From NCBI GenBank assembly GCA_015179045.1, contig WHUZ01000080.1, positions 186,001 through 250,000 on the forward strand: a stretch of DNA of 64,000 bases, given 5' to 3'. Below the pieces are notes generated by a model that saw only the letters and a program-made list of their open reading frames with translations, searched no databases and was not told the origin of the DNA. Source of the DNA: Kalaharituber pfeilii (lineage: Eukaryota; Ascomycota; Pezizomycetes; Pezizales; Pezizaceae). Positions 1 through 10,236 of the stretch are shown one piece after another (the stretch's first letter is position 1; every line of letters begins with the position of its first letter). The position numbers were made by a program, and so were the translations under genes.

Positions 1-2514
1 ATCCTTAGGTAGGTTTCAGCCAAGCTATGAGGCAACGTTTGCAACGCCTCTCGTATTGCTTCGTCATTGAGCTGCCTACAAATATCGAGTATTTGTGATT
101 TGACCCACAAAAACCTGAGTTAGGATATAGTATTTAGTACTTCACTATTAAGTATAGAAACCAGAGTTCAACTTATAAACTCACCTTCCTTCAACGCCGA
201 TCGTTAATGCCTTCTTGATTTCTTCAATCATTGTGGGGCTCTGCAGTTGTAATCTCCCATCATCCAAATGCTTCTTCAGCGTTTCATCAATATACGCCAC
301 AATCTCAGGGCGTAACTGAACATTGTCGAGGGATATTGAGATAGCAGTGGGAAGCTTCCTGGTTAAATATACCTCTTTGCGGCTCGAAAGATAGATCTTA
401 ATGCATCGTCGCAGACTCAATAAGTTCTCAAACAACTCAACTATCTTTGTTTGAACATCATCCGGACACTCGTCAATGCCATCAAATATCAGATATGAGC
501 AATTTGGTATTCTCAGAGTGCGAATGAGAAGATCTTGCCATGAAGTAAGAAGTGGAATACCGTTCCATCGCTGGAAGAAATCTGCTAACTGCTGTTCGAA
601 TTCAGTGGTACCATGGAAAACTGAGAGCGCCTGCTTAATCAAGCTTCTTATAATTACTTCGAACTTGAGTGATTTGTCATCCCAGAATGAACAGAAAAAG
701 TAGCCAATGAACGTTTTTCTTGATCTACTGGTACCACTGGTTTGGGTATCGAAGAGGTTATTCACAACTGAGGTCGCCAAAACTGATTTTCCTGATCCCG
801 CTATTGTAACGAATGAGTTGTATTGCCATTAGCCATTTGACCTGCACCAAAGAGAAGCCTAGTAATATTCAGATCGGGCGGCATATAACGAATATTAGAG
901 AAGTGGGGAAGAAATACAAAATGTAGGAAAGAAGGAAATAGGCAACAAATATTATACATACGTATTCCGTAGCACCATAGAAGTGAAGGTACTGAGGATT
1001 GAATCCATTCCTTATATTCATGCATTTCATACAGCCATTCCCCAGTACGTGGATGACTGGTGTTCGCGTAATCTAGGAATATTTCTGTATGATCGTAGTT
1101 GGATATCCGTTTGAGTAGCATTTGACGGTCATCGTCTGCCCATACATATTCCATCAATTCAGTGCCTTGTTAGCTTCGCTAAGGTAAAATGTAGTGATAA
1201 AAAAACCATGGTAAGAAGCGGCCCAACTTACACTTTTTTTGAGCGTCCCTCCTTCGTTCCAGTTGTTGCAGCTGACGTTCATTTCCTGATGCTCACAAAT
1301 AAGCACTTTGTAACATCTTCTAGACATGTCATGTGGAGTTACCATTTTCCCCTGCCTCTAGTCGCCTCAGGAGAGACACTCCTACATCGAACTTCCACTC
1401 CAATTTGGTGTTAAAAAGCACCTGTTGCTGCCTCGCCTTCCTTCCTTCATCCTCCTTCGCAAGAATAATTTGGTACTCCACAATTTTCTGCTGGAATAGG
1501 AGCTTTTTTTCCGCATCTTGGAACTCATTCTGCACTGGACGCAGCATCGCTTTGAGTACCATCCTGGCACCTAGATAAATAGCAAACTGTTAGCGCAATC
1601 GCTTGTCGTATTGTACAATTGGGTACTTGTGGGGTCTTACCTGAGCTACGCAGATATTCAATCGCATTTGCACAGAAATCCACTACCTGGGCATAGTACT
1701 CCAGGACTGCCTCTTGAAGAGGCTCAGATTGCGGCCATAGCTCTTGAAATTCTTTGAAAATGGGCCATCGCTGCCCCACCCTCTCCAATAACTCTGTGAG
1801 CTCACTGAAGTATTGAACGAAGTTCTGTGCTGTCTATTCCAAAATCTCAGCACTTGTGAAAGTTCTTCTGGCACACACAAAGTCGTACGGCGAATTCATG
1901 AGAAGGATAAGGTCTTTAATATACCATGAAGAGAAGTAGATAGGCAAGGCTCCGTTAGAGAAGCCAGAGGCGGGGAGGGAAGAAGAGAGGGCGGAGGCAC
2001 TAGGGGTAGGGGTAAGTGCACTGAGCTTTTTTCTTTTCCTTCCGTCCCTACTTCCTGTGTTCCTCGCCATAACCTATCGCAATAGATGCAAACAATAAAA
2101 AAAAAAATTTGAAGAAGTGCAAAGCATACATACCAATAACAAAATCTTGATACTTTCCCATACCAAGGCGGAAATGAACGGACTGTGCTGAATCATCGTA
2201 TCCACTATACCGGAAGATTGCTGGACTGCTTGCAAGAATGCTTCGCAGCGCTTAATGCTCTTCCCCGAAACTCTTTTGTCTTGCAAGGCTTTAGTCAGTC
2301 CCACAAAGCCGTCCCCGGTCTGCATGAGAGTAGTCCTCTCCTGCGGTGACAGCAAGTTGCTGAAATTATTAACAACAGCGAGGAGATGCTGTCGCCCGGT
2401 AATAGTCCCCCTAAGCAAAACGTTCTTATGAGTATTTTTGTCCAAATATGGCTCAGGCGGTCTAACGACATGATCATACATGGCTTGGGGTCCCGCCGAC
2501 GGTGGCTGGGCCAT
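1..2514 (-). CDS. DUF7708-like/NACHT STAND protein (NLR-like), C-terminus outside window
   Basis: Seven exons give one open frame on the minus strand: 2514-2134, 1833-1641, 1570-1343, 1285-1232, 1165-962, 800-185 and 114 to beyond 1. Exon phases agree at every junction and the introns are GT-AG. The short 1285-1232 exon and the 1165 acceptor are the least certain. Exon 1 holds an all-helical N-terminal domain ending in SALVWESIKILLL, typical of the DUF7708 domain at the front of fungal NACHT proteins. A coiled-coil linker follows. The Walker A motif GIPGSGKS is split by the 161-bp intron 961-801. Walker B (YLIFDGIDEC) and the winged-helix-like start (DICRQLNDEAIREALQTLP) follow. Proteins of this kind are cytosolic NTPase switches implicated in fungal non-self recognition and cell death. 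The repeat domain that would sense ligand lies beyond the left edge. No stop or frameshift is visible. The gene is paralogous to the one at 26271-30167, with the same phases and the same 193-nt second exon. Confidence 0.85.
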
Positions 2515-3048
2515 TACCCCTAACTGGTATAATATGCTCGCGCTGTTCCCTGTGTCTTTAGTTTTCCGTACAGTTCGGAAGGATTATGAGTACGTAAAAT
2601 TGAAGTTCGATATATCGCAGTTTCGCAGAATCTGCAGGAGTTTGTTGCGGCTCATCACTCAGCTTCTCGTGCTGAGTTGCATGCGTGCGGGGAGCAAGAG
2701 CGCTTAACCAAGATCGGATCCCCATTGCGAGTTATGGTACAGTGCTTGCCACATTGTCAGTCCTTTGTTCATTCGTTGTAGTCTGGTTCGAGACTGGGGT
2801 CAGCCTCCTTGTTCCTTGTTCTTTGTCAATGATCTGTATTCTCATACCTAGACCATTATTTTCGGCCTTTGTGGCCCCGTCTTTGCGCGTCTTGGCGACA
2901 TCCAGTGCCCGCCTAAGTATGAGAACGCTTGTTTTACAAGCGAGCATACATATACGGATAGTTGCCTGCAGGCCCACTCATATCCATGGTGGGTTAGCAT
3001 ATACTGTAAGGTGTGTGTATGCTCTTTTCCAAAACTTTGCCTATATAA
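2515..3048. other. Upstream region of the NACHT gene, no gene seen
   Basis: The reading frames here are short and show no recognisable protein. It probably contains the promoter and 5' leader of the minus-strand NACHT gene that starts at 2514. I see no clear TATA-like or operator motif. Confidence 0.3.
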
Positions 3049-3104
3049 TTTTTTTTTAAGTCACTTAACTCCGGATAGAGGTTGCCAACCTATGGCAGCG
3101 ATCC
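3049..3104 (-). mobile_element. Decayed family-B tail retroposon
   Basis: A T-tract is followed by TCACTTAACTCCGGATAGAG and GGTTGCCAACCTATGGCAGC. This matches the reverse complement of the family-B LINE tail (TCACATAACCCCGCATACAG...CTATGGCAGGG) with several substitutions. No target-site duplication is recognisable, which fits an old copy. Confidence 0.5.
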
Positions 3105-3119
3105 ACATACAGTTTGCGG

Positions 3120-3560
3120 CCATTCTATCGGGACCTCTCCGGACAGGCCAGACTGGCCTGCCCGGATGCAGGGTATCGACAGGGGACTGTAGACTAGTCT
3201 GCCCGGTTGCAGAGGTATCTACAGGGGGACGGCACAGGTCTTCAAATCGCATGCCAGGCTTATACATATGCGTGAGAGGCGAGGTATGTATACAGTATAT
3301 TGGCTCTATAGACAGCATACATACACCTTGAGTCTAGTATGCAATCTGAAGACCTGTGCCGTCCCCTGTGCTAGCCGAAAAATCAGTATCCGGACAGGGG
3401 ATAAATGCATATTATGCGATAAGCAGCATTTGGTCTAAACAAGCATATGTTAGTATGCTTGGCTATGGATATCTATGAGACTAGTCCAATTCGTGATAGA
3501 TTGTCCAAATTTTATTATGTTAGAAGTATCTGGACAGCTGACATAATGAATTTGGGCCTA
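3120..3560 (+). repeat. Left arm of a long inverted repeat
   Basis: From GACCTCTCCGGACAGGCCAG to CTGACATAATGAATTTGGG this segment is the diverged reverse complement of 6040-6360. It contains a short palindrome, CAGGCCAGACTGGCCTG. The arms enclose about 2.5 kb containing a LINE and a LINE tail. This could be the termini of an old DNA transposon or foldback element, or two inverted copies of one repeat. No transposase is visible between them. The left arm is longer because a 149-bp MITE sits inside it. Confidence 0.6.
3222..3370. mobile_element. 149-bp MITE with near-perfect 20-bp terminal inverted repeats
   Basis: The ends are CAGGGGGACGGCACAGGTC(TTCA) and its reverse complement, (TGAA)GACCTGTGCCGTCCCCTGTG. 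The element is flanked by CTA at 3219-3221 and 3371-3373, so the TSD is CTA or TA. A TA/CTA target with short inverted repeats fits a Tc1/mariner- or CACTA-type non-autonomous element, and I cannot choose between them. The matching site in the inverted paralogous arm near 6245 lacks the element but carries CTACTA. Confidence 0.7.
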
Positions 3561-3861
3561 TTATACAGCAGCAGAATGAACACAAGAGCAAGGTAGTATA
3601 TATAAGGACGGCAGGCAAAAAAGGTCAGGTAAAAAACTCAAGTATCATACTTAATAAGATAATAATATTCTCATAGGTGCTGAAATAACCCCCCAGATAA
3701 GAGTAGCTATTGGGGCCTACATTGAGATATTTGCATACCAAATAGCCCAATACTGTTTTTACTGCTATTGCAGTGCTCTTCTGTAGCCTGTTTCAGAGGC
3801 TTTTCTGGAAGCTTTTGCGGAGGCTGTTTGAGTAGCTGTTGACATGCTACGAGCAGCTGTT

Positions 3862-3997
3862 CGAGCACCTTTTTTTTTTTTTTTTTTTTTTTTAATTTCA
3901 GTACTCGCATGCCGCACTATGGGCTATGGCGAGGTTTTATTTAAACTAAAAACAAACACACCAATAATTAAGTACATGTATTACCCGCGTTGCTCAT
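3862..3997 (-). mobile_element. Family-A retroposon, longer copy with 3'-UTR sequence
   Basis: A T-tract (3870-3893) precedes the family-A tail in reverse complement (ACTCGCATGCCG...GGGCTATGGCGAG). About 70 bp more follows, including the reverse complement of a motif similar to the ORF1-element 3' UTR (GCGGGTAATACATGTACTTA). ACGAGCAGCTGTT occurs at 3849-3861 and 3998-4010 and may be the TSD. However, eight non-T bases separate it from the T-tract and the surroundings are repetitive, so the boundaries are tentative. Confidence 0.5.
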
Positions 3998-4639
3998 ACG
4001 AGCAGCTGTTTAAGAGGGTGTCCCAGAGGCTGTTCAGAGGCTGTTCAGAGGCTGTTCCGGATGTCGTTCCAGAGGTGGTTCTGGAGGCTACTTCGGAGGC
4101 CGTTTCGAAGGCCGTTTGAGCTCGAACAGCCTCTAGAACATTATTTCAATGGCCTCTAGAACAGCCTCTGGAACAGCTCTTGGAATATGTTACGGTGCCT
4201 GCGATTGCAGCGAAGTGTAGGTGTAACTTAGGACAACGCTTGGAACTTGACCTTTGTATAGAGGCCGTGGAGGCCTCTATATATAGGCGTCCAGCGTGTC
4301 GGTTATTTGCATTATTCTATTTAACATTGAGTGCTAACTAACAAGCTTCTCTCTCTTCACCATCATAACTATGAATGGCGTGATTATCACGCGTCATCTC
4401 TCATCGCTTATCATTGATACTTTGTTGGGTCACCCTGACAGAATAGCCTTGGAAAAGCTTCTAAAAAAGCCCTAAAGAGCAGTCTCGAAATCTTAGGACC
4501 TATCAAAATAGTAAGTTTTGATCATTATAATGCCTGAACCTGTGCTTATGAAGGTTGCCTGCAGTGCCATTTTTATGTTCCTAGTAGAGAACTTATATCT
4601 CGTCACGTCTTACGAAGATTCCACCAAGCAGAAGAAGAC

Positions 4640-5546
4640 AGTTATATACCAGTATAGCAAGAAACATCGCCACATAGGGCAGCTGGGCGTGGGCGGAATA
4701 CGCCAAGGGAGCACCGGTGGAGAAAAAGATGAGACAGTTAGAGAGCTGGCAATACACAGCAGCCAGAGGCATCATCGGGGCACCCTGGGGGACTCGAAGG
4801 GACGTGGTGGAAGGACTAACAAATCTCGAATCGGTGGAGACCTTCGTCTACGGGGAGAGAGACTGAGTCGAAGCCCGTACGCTGAGATTCCCATGGGAAC
4901 AGATTCGAGATCCACAGCCTAACACAAAATACCTCCGGGGCACGCTGACCTATCGGGACCCCCTACCATTACACATATTCCCCATCCAACCGAGTGACCT
5001 AAGCCAAGAAGAATGGGAAGCAATGATACGGAGAGAAGAAGAGGAGGGATGGGAGAGCGTGTACACCGATGGGAGTCGGATAGACAACTCTACGGGGGCG
5101 GGGACATACAGACAACAGACGGACCAAGCCTATTACCTAGGCAGACACAGTACGGTGAACGACGGGGAGATGATAGCCATCAGTCAGGCTCTCCAGCACG
5201 AGGGGGAGATTCTGATCGTCACGGACTCCCGCACTGCGATATCCAGGTTGCAAAGGATAGCCAGAGGGGACCCGACGGTGGATGGAGCGTCACAGGCAGT
5301 GCGAGAACAGTGGGAGAAGAGAGTGACAGAAGGCAACCTGGACCTGGCGATAACCTGGGTCAAAGGACACAAGGGAGTGAAGGGCAACACGGAGGCAGAC
5401 AGGGCAGCCAAAATTGGCACAGCATTACAGTGCGAGGACGAGATAGTGACAGAAGCAGGCATACGGCAGGAGGGGAGAGCTCTCAGAGCGGAGGAGAGAA
5501 ACTGACTGAAGCTCACATAATCGCCATAGCCCATAGGCCGGCATGC

Positions 5547-5583
<37 letters not shown>

Positions 5584-5804
5584 AGCTCACATACAGACCA
5601 CTACAGGAACTAGACAATCGCCGACTGGTGTCAACCCTGGCAGGGATTCTGGGGAACAAAGGACTCAAAGAATGGAGATACGGCATAGGCAAGGCGGAAT
5701 CCCCGGAATGCCGATGGTGCGGGAAGGCTCCCGAAAACTTCACTCACATAGCCACAGACTGTCAGCCTTGGAAAGAGAAAATAAAAAAGGGGCGGACGGA
5801 CTGA
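4640..5804 (+). pseudogene. LINE ORF2 C-terminal fragment with RNase H and CCHC motif
   Basis: The reading frame shifts several times. From 5023 the frame encodes an RNase H domain with all four acidic positions: YTDGS, the E of NDGEM, TDSR and the D of EADRAA. Where sister copies read EERNRL or ERGRL, this one has a stop (AAC TGA CTG), which is consistent with a CGA-to-TGA change. After the 5520-5581 insertion the frame resumes as LTYRPLQELDNRR and ends in CRWCGKAPENFTHIATDC (CX2CX8HX4C). Upstream, 4640-4922 matches the post-RT region of the LINE at 36219-37957 in shifted frames. The copy is inactive through 5' truncation, stops, frameshifts and the nested insertion. Confidence 0.85.
5520..5581 (+). 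mobile_element. Family-A tail-only retroposon, 62 bp, inside LINE ORF2
   Basis: The insert is only ATCGCCATAGCCCATAGGCC, GGCATGCGATTT and a poly(A) tract. It is flanked by perfect GAAGCTCACATA duplications at 5508-5519 and 5582-5593. It splits the LINE coding sequence at LKLT/YRPL. The inserted DNA begins exactly at the 5' base of the tail stem (ATCGC...GCGAT). Confidence 0.95.
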
Positions 5805-6039
5805 GACAGGTGAAGGGGGGGGGGAGTGGCCAAGGCCTTGGTGTGGGCAGGGAAGGATTGAGAACTGCCGGGTTGATATCCCTTATTTTCCTTTATTTAT
5901 CTTTCTCTCTTATATTATATCAATTATGTACTTAAACATCGCCATAGCCCTCCGGGCGGCACGCGATTAATGAAATAAAAAAAAAAAAAAGAGAACTTAT
6001 ATCTATTTTCCTTGTCCTCATACGTAGGTATAGGACTGT

Positions 6040-6360
6040 TAGTGTTGCAAGTCCCAAATTCATTGTCAGCAGTCCGGATACTTCTGACATAATAAAATTG
6101 GACACTATCTACAGAGTCTAGGCACGAGAACAACTATCCACGAAATTTGGACTGGTCTCATATGTAAACATCCACAGCCAAGCATACGACTACTGCATAG
6201 CGCATGATATGCGTTTATCCCCTGTCGGGATACTTATTTTTTCGGCTAGTAGATACCTCTGCAACCGGGCAGGCTAGTTTACAGTCCCCTATCGATACCC
6301 CTGCATGCGGGCAGGCCAGACTGGCCTGCCCGGAGAGGTCCGTTGCCATCCGTTGCCTTC
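6040..6360 (-). repeat. Right arm of long inverted repeat
   Basis: Diverged reverse complement of 3120-3560, recognisable from CCCAAATTCATTGTCAGCAG through to CTGCCCGGAGAGGTCC. It lacks the MITE present in the left arm and has CTACTA (reverse complement) at the corresponding site. Confidence 0.6.
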
Positions 6361-6519
6361 CAAGGCGCCTTCTCGTTTATAGATCCAGCTCATACAACAG
6401 TGACAATGATACTTCCTGTGCTATATTGCAGTAAAAATATAGTAAAAGTTCGAGATTTACAACATACAGTACTGTAGTACTGTATGTGCCTTTATCTATA
6501 TAGTCTAAATTCTATGTTT

Positions 6520-6800
6520 TTACCAGGTTTGCGCGCTCAACCACACCTACCTTCACTCCAACACTGGCAACCGCAATTCCAACCAAATTAGCTCTGAATT
6601 CAATTCCATAGGTGCCACGGCTTGTGTGGAGTCTGCTTCTCCTCTCCTAGATGCCTCTGGCAACTCTAGTTCTTACAAAAGTCAACTCCGCAGGCTCTGC
6701 ACTATATCCACCCCATGAACTTCAACCCTCCCCACCATGCATCCCTGTTCACGCCACTGACGCCGCGAGCACCATGCCGATACATTATAATACAATTCAT
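6520..6800 (-). pseudogene. Remnant related to the split gene at 32637-34423
   Basis: The reverse complement shares stretches such as GGAATTGAATTCAGAGCTAA and CTCCACACAAGCC with the C-terminal coding region near 32637-32760, whose protein ends ...ELNSEPAGS. No open frame of useful length survives. The function is unknown, and this looks like a second, decayed copy of a dispersed repeat-family gene. Confidence 0.35.
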
Positions 6801-7002
6801 AATACCGCTACGGTAACATTCCTTCACCTTTGGTCTGGAACCCTTTGTCAATGTATCTTATATCTCAAGGGGAGCAATGGGGCCTAGGTGCTTGGATGTA
6901 GGTTTCGTTTCGGTAAGGCATAGGAACACGTATTGACCTCAACTACTGAAGGCATTTATTTCACTAGTGATACTCTCCAAATATTGTGCTGAGTTCATTG
7001 TC

Positions 7003-7071
7003 CTGACCCTGCCATGGCCAAGTGCTACAAGCGGGGTTATGTGATTAAAAAAAAAAAAAAAAAAAAAAAAA
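7003..7071 (+). mobile_element. Family-B tail-only retroposon, 69 bp
   Basis: CTGACCCTGCCATGGCCAAG is followed by TGCTACAAGCGGGGTTATGT, then GATT and poly(A). The flanking duplications are GAGTTCATTGTC at 6991-7002 and 7072-7083, a perfect 12-bp match. It lies in otherwise gene-free DNA. Confidence 0.95.
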
Positions 7072-7730
7072 GAGTTCATTGTCATCCAGGTTCACTGTGC
7101 ACTTTCACATACAGTACTGCGAAATTCCCCCGATTGAAGTCTACGTATTTGGGTCAAATTTACTCAGATTGCAATCCCTTAATCACTTATATTAGTCTAG
7201 CAAAAATGTATACCAAGAAGCCAGATTTAGTGTGTGGATAATATTACGAGGACCATGATATCGAGAATACTCTTGGTTTAACCCCGATTAAAAGGACACA
7301 AATCTCTGTTGCGGTGGCTGGTTTAATAGTATGCATATAGCTTACTCGGCGCTATTTGAAATACATGTACTTGTGCTTTTGTGGATAAGTAAGTATTCGC
7401 GTTCGCTAAAATTCTGTCGACTACCTAATGGAGAAACATTCCGAGGAAGAGAGCGAGCAACAAGTTCTTATCACCAGGGTGACCGCACACATACTGTAAG
7501 AGACTGGTATATATGTTCCGAGCCGTTTGCAATGCGAGCCATTCGCAGCAGGATTATGCAATGAAATAAGGGCTTTTGCCATAACCAATTAGTTCAGTAC
7601 TTAGTTGCAAATCAAGGCAGTGAAAGAGAATGGTAATAATATTTCATGCTTAGGCAGGACTACTGTGCGACTTGTTTCGATGGAGAATGCAACAGTTTTG
7701 CGGAAAGTTAGGTGAGGGAGACACTTGTGC

Positions 7731-7792
7731 CTTTCTTTTTTTTCACATAACCCCGCATACAAGCTACAGTACAAGCCTACTGTATGGCAGGG
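7731..7792 (-). mobile_element. Family-B tail retroposon, diverged
   Basis: A T-rich tract is followed by CACATAACCCCGCATACAAG, then CTACAGTACAAGCCTACTGT and ATGGCAGGGAT, the family-B tail in reverse complement. Only weak flanking similarity (CTTGTG/CTTGAG) is seen, so the TSD is unproven. Confidence 0.65.
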
Positions 7793-7907
7793 ATCTTGAG
7801 CTGTTTGCCGAATGGCCACAATTGACCAATGGCCCCAGGCAGTTGGCGAACGGCCTTGATAGTATCGATGAACATATACTATACCTCAATTTCAGCGAAC
7901 AAGGTTG

Positions 7908-7988
7908 CCATGCCATGGTGAACAGCTGCAAGCGGAGTTATGTGATATTTACTTTATTTTATTTTATTTCATTTTTTTTTCCAAAGAA
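7908..7988 (+). mobile_element. Family-B tail retroposon, diverged, with degraded A/T tract
   Basis: CATGCCATGGTGAACAGCTG, CAAGCGGAGTTATGTGATA and then a long T/A-rich tract. The flanks AACAAGGTTGCC and AACGAGGTTTCC match at 10 of 12 positions and may be a decayed TSD. Confidence 0.6.
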
Positions 7989-7992
7989 ATAA

Positions 7993-9009
7993 GGCCAACG
8001 AGGTTTCCGTTGTACCTAATTGCCGATGTATACAAACACAAGAAACATTTCACTGATAGAAATATGGCACATGTCATTTGCCATGTACGTAGGACAATAA
8101 TGAATCTGATGCGAAGTTCGAATTGAAATTACCACAGCCGTGCGCACAGGGAACCACATTGAACTGGAGGAATAGGTGCAGTAGCTTACTAGAATTAATG
8201 GACGCGGCTCTTCTGGTTGCCTTAGAGAAGTGTACTGGAATTGGCTGCCACTACAGCCTATCTAGCAGCTGCCTGCAAGAGAATATGGATGCTAAGCCGC
8301 ACGATAACACATGATCATAACATATAGTCTGACATTATCAGCAGGGGGTAGTACAGCTGAAGCACATGTGAGCTATGCATTGTTGCAGTTGTCCAGTTGT
8401 GCAAGAGTTCGAAGACTATCGCGACGACGGGTGATTGATGTAACCATTCCTACTTTCCTCTCTCAGCCTCAGAGCGTCACATGCTGTAAGCGATATCATG
8501 TCGTTGACAAACAAATACTGCACTACTTGCCACCATCGAGGATTATGCGTAGTACCAATCACCCTATCGTCAACCAAAAACATCATGATTAACAGTTGCA
8601 TGGAGTTTGCATGGCACTAATGTGAACTCCAACTCAACGAAACCAAACATACGAAGTTGTGTATGGATTGGGTAAGGATTTGCCATGCCAAGGTACTGCT
8701 GCATTCGTACGTGGCTCTTAAATGCACATACTTGTACGACATACAAGTCAGTTCTGCACTGCAGAATCTAGCGTATGCCTACGTGAAACTAGACAAAGCC
8801 TACTAATTAACCAACAAGCAAAAGCATATACAAAATAATGAGAACTCATACCAGCATCGCTTGAAGTATGATAGACTTGTAATTTCTAGACTTTCTGAAG
8901 TCAAGCACTAGTCTCGGTTCGAAAGCAGCAAATTTTATGTACTGAATCTATTAGGTGAGCATATAATCCTCGAAATGGTATGATTGAGCCTGGATGGAAT
9001 ACTGTAGAG
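7993..9009. other. No gene recognised
   Basis: The open frames are short and overlap on both strands without recognisable motifs. I see no RNA gene and no repeat with clear boundaries here. Confidence 0.3.
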
Positions 9010-9059
9010 TTTTTTTTTTTATATCAATACTTGCATGCCACTCTAAGGGCCACGGCGAG
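9010..9059 (-). mobile_element. Family-A tail-only retroposon, 50 bp
   Basis: A T-tract and ATATCAATACTTGCATGCC, then ACTCTAAGGGCCACGGCGAG. It is flanked by ACTGTAGAG at 9001-9009 and 9060-9068. The sense strand begins CTCGCCGTGG, the usual family-A 5' boundary. Confidence 0.9.
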
Positions 9060-9068
9060 ACTGTAGAG

Positions 9069-10236
9069 CATTACTGGAACCTCTGCGGGCATGCAGATTC
9101 TGCCTGACGGTACTGAACCGAATTAGAATGATAAACTTCAAGTTATATGCAATGACATTGTGACAAAGTCACAATCTCGCGGGGACAGGAAGATCGATTC
9201 TTGATACAAGCATACTGGCTCGTTACTGGCATTGAGTGATGCAGGTGGGGGGGCAAGTTATAGGTCGTGCGAGAGGTCTATATGAGGTTAGAGTCTGTAT
9301 CTGATTTTGAGTGCAAAATTGTATGGGAATACAAATGCGATCTCAACAGCGGGCCTGTCAGTAACAATGTCCAGCTCCATCTCGTCATAGTGCACAGAGC
9401 GACATAAGACTGATAACAGTAATAGTATTAAAAAAATAAAAACGCCCGGCTCCGATCTGGCGGACTTTTCTCCTACGGCCATACCAGCCCCACTTGCATG
9501 CACCACTGCACTAAATGCCTGCAATCAGTATTATCTACCAATACGAGCTTCCATGTCACTACATGTTTAGACATTTGTTTGAATTGCAGCCACAAATTCC
9601 AATGATTTAATTCATTTTAGTTGGCTATTAACTGCATTAACCAAGCCTACAGTGTCAACGTTCCGAACTGCGTAACTGGATTATCCCATGGCCAAATAGC
9701 GATGGCTGGATCATCAACTTGGCAGATTCTGGTGAACTCATCCATTGAACTAGAGCAATCTATTTAGTAAGGAAGCAGAGCATGCCGTTTACCTTCAAGC
9801 CTATCAAACCGTTCAGCCCTTCTGGCAGTTCAGAATCGTCAGGTTATTGCAGGATAGTGGGATGTTTACAATCTACACCTGCACCTCGATTGCATACCCT
9901 CAAGAAGCTTGGCACAGCAAAAATGAACAAGCTCTTGTGGATCTGGAGCAGCGTACTACAAATATAATGGATAATAGCGCCTCACACCCTAAGAACAAGC
10001 GAACACATCATAAAAGCAAAAGACAGTGAAAAACAGAGGCTACCAGCAGTGCAACTAGAATCTGATAAGCGAGTGAGAGAGGTAGTTCAGGAGGCCCAAA
10101 GTTTCATTTTTGTTTCCTCATGTGCTCACTGGTTCGGATTGATTTTTCTTTTTTCTTTTCTTTGTCTTTTTTTTATTCAATTGAGCAATCCCGCATTCAA
10201 ACTAGTATGTCACAGTTTGGGTCGATATTTGGTAGC
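9069..10236. other. No gene recognised
   Basis: AT-rich sequence with only short, motif-free reading frames. A G-run (GGTGGGGGGGCAAG near 9246) is the only local compositional feature. Confidence 0.3.

Larger units (their letters stand above)
4601..5990 (+). mobile_element. 5'-truncated Tad-like LINE (type A) with 15-bp TSD
   Basis: AGAGAACTTATATCT flanks the element at 4586-4600 and at about 5990-6004. The insert ends in the family-A stem-loop (ATCGCCATAGCCCTCC, then GGGCGGCACGCGATTAATG) and a poly(A) tract. It carries the end of the reverse-transcriptase ORF, an RNase H domain and a C-terminal CCHC motif. A perfect 15-bp duplication plus the A-tail is the signature of target-primed reverse transcription. 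The copy was later hit by a tail-only retroposon at 5520-5581. Confidence 0.9.

Noticed and set aside
3849..4010. Certain TSD for the longer family-A copy
   Set aside because: The shared 13-mer does not abut the T-tract and the region contains several related CTGTTC words, so I kept it only as tentative.
5013..5804. 263-codon plus ORF overlapping the LINE RNase H
   Set aside because: It is a shadow frame of the real RNase H frame and includes a poly-lysine stretch translated from the A-tract.
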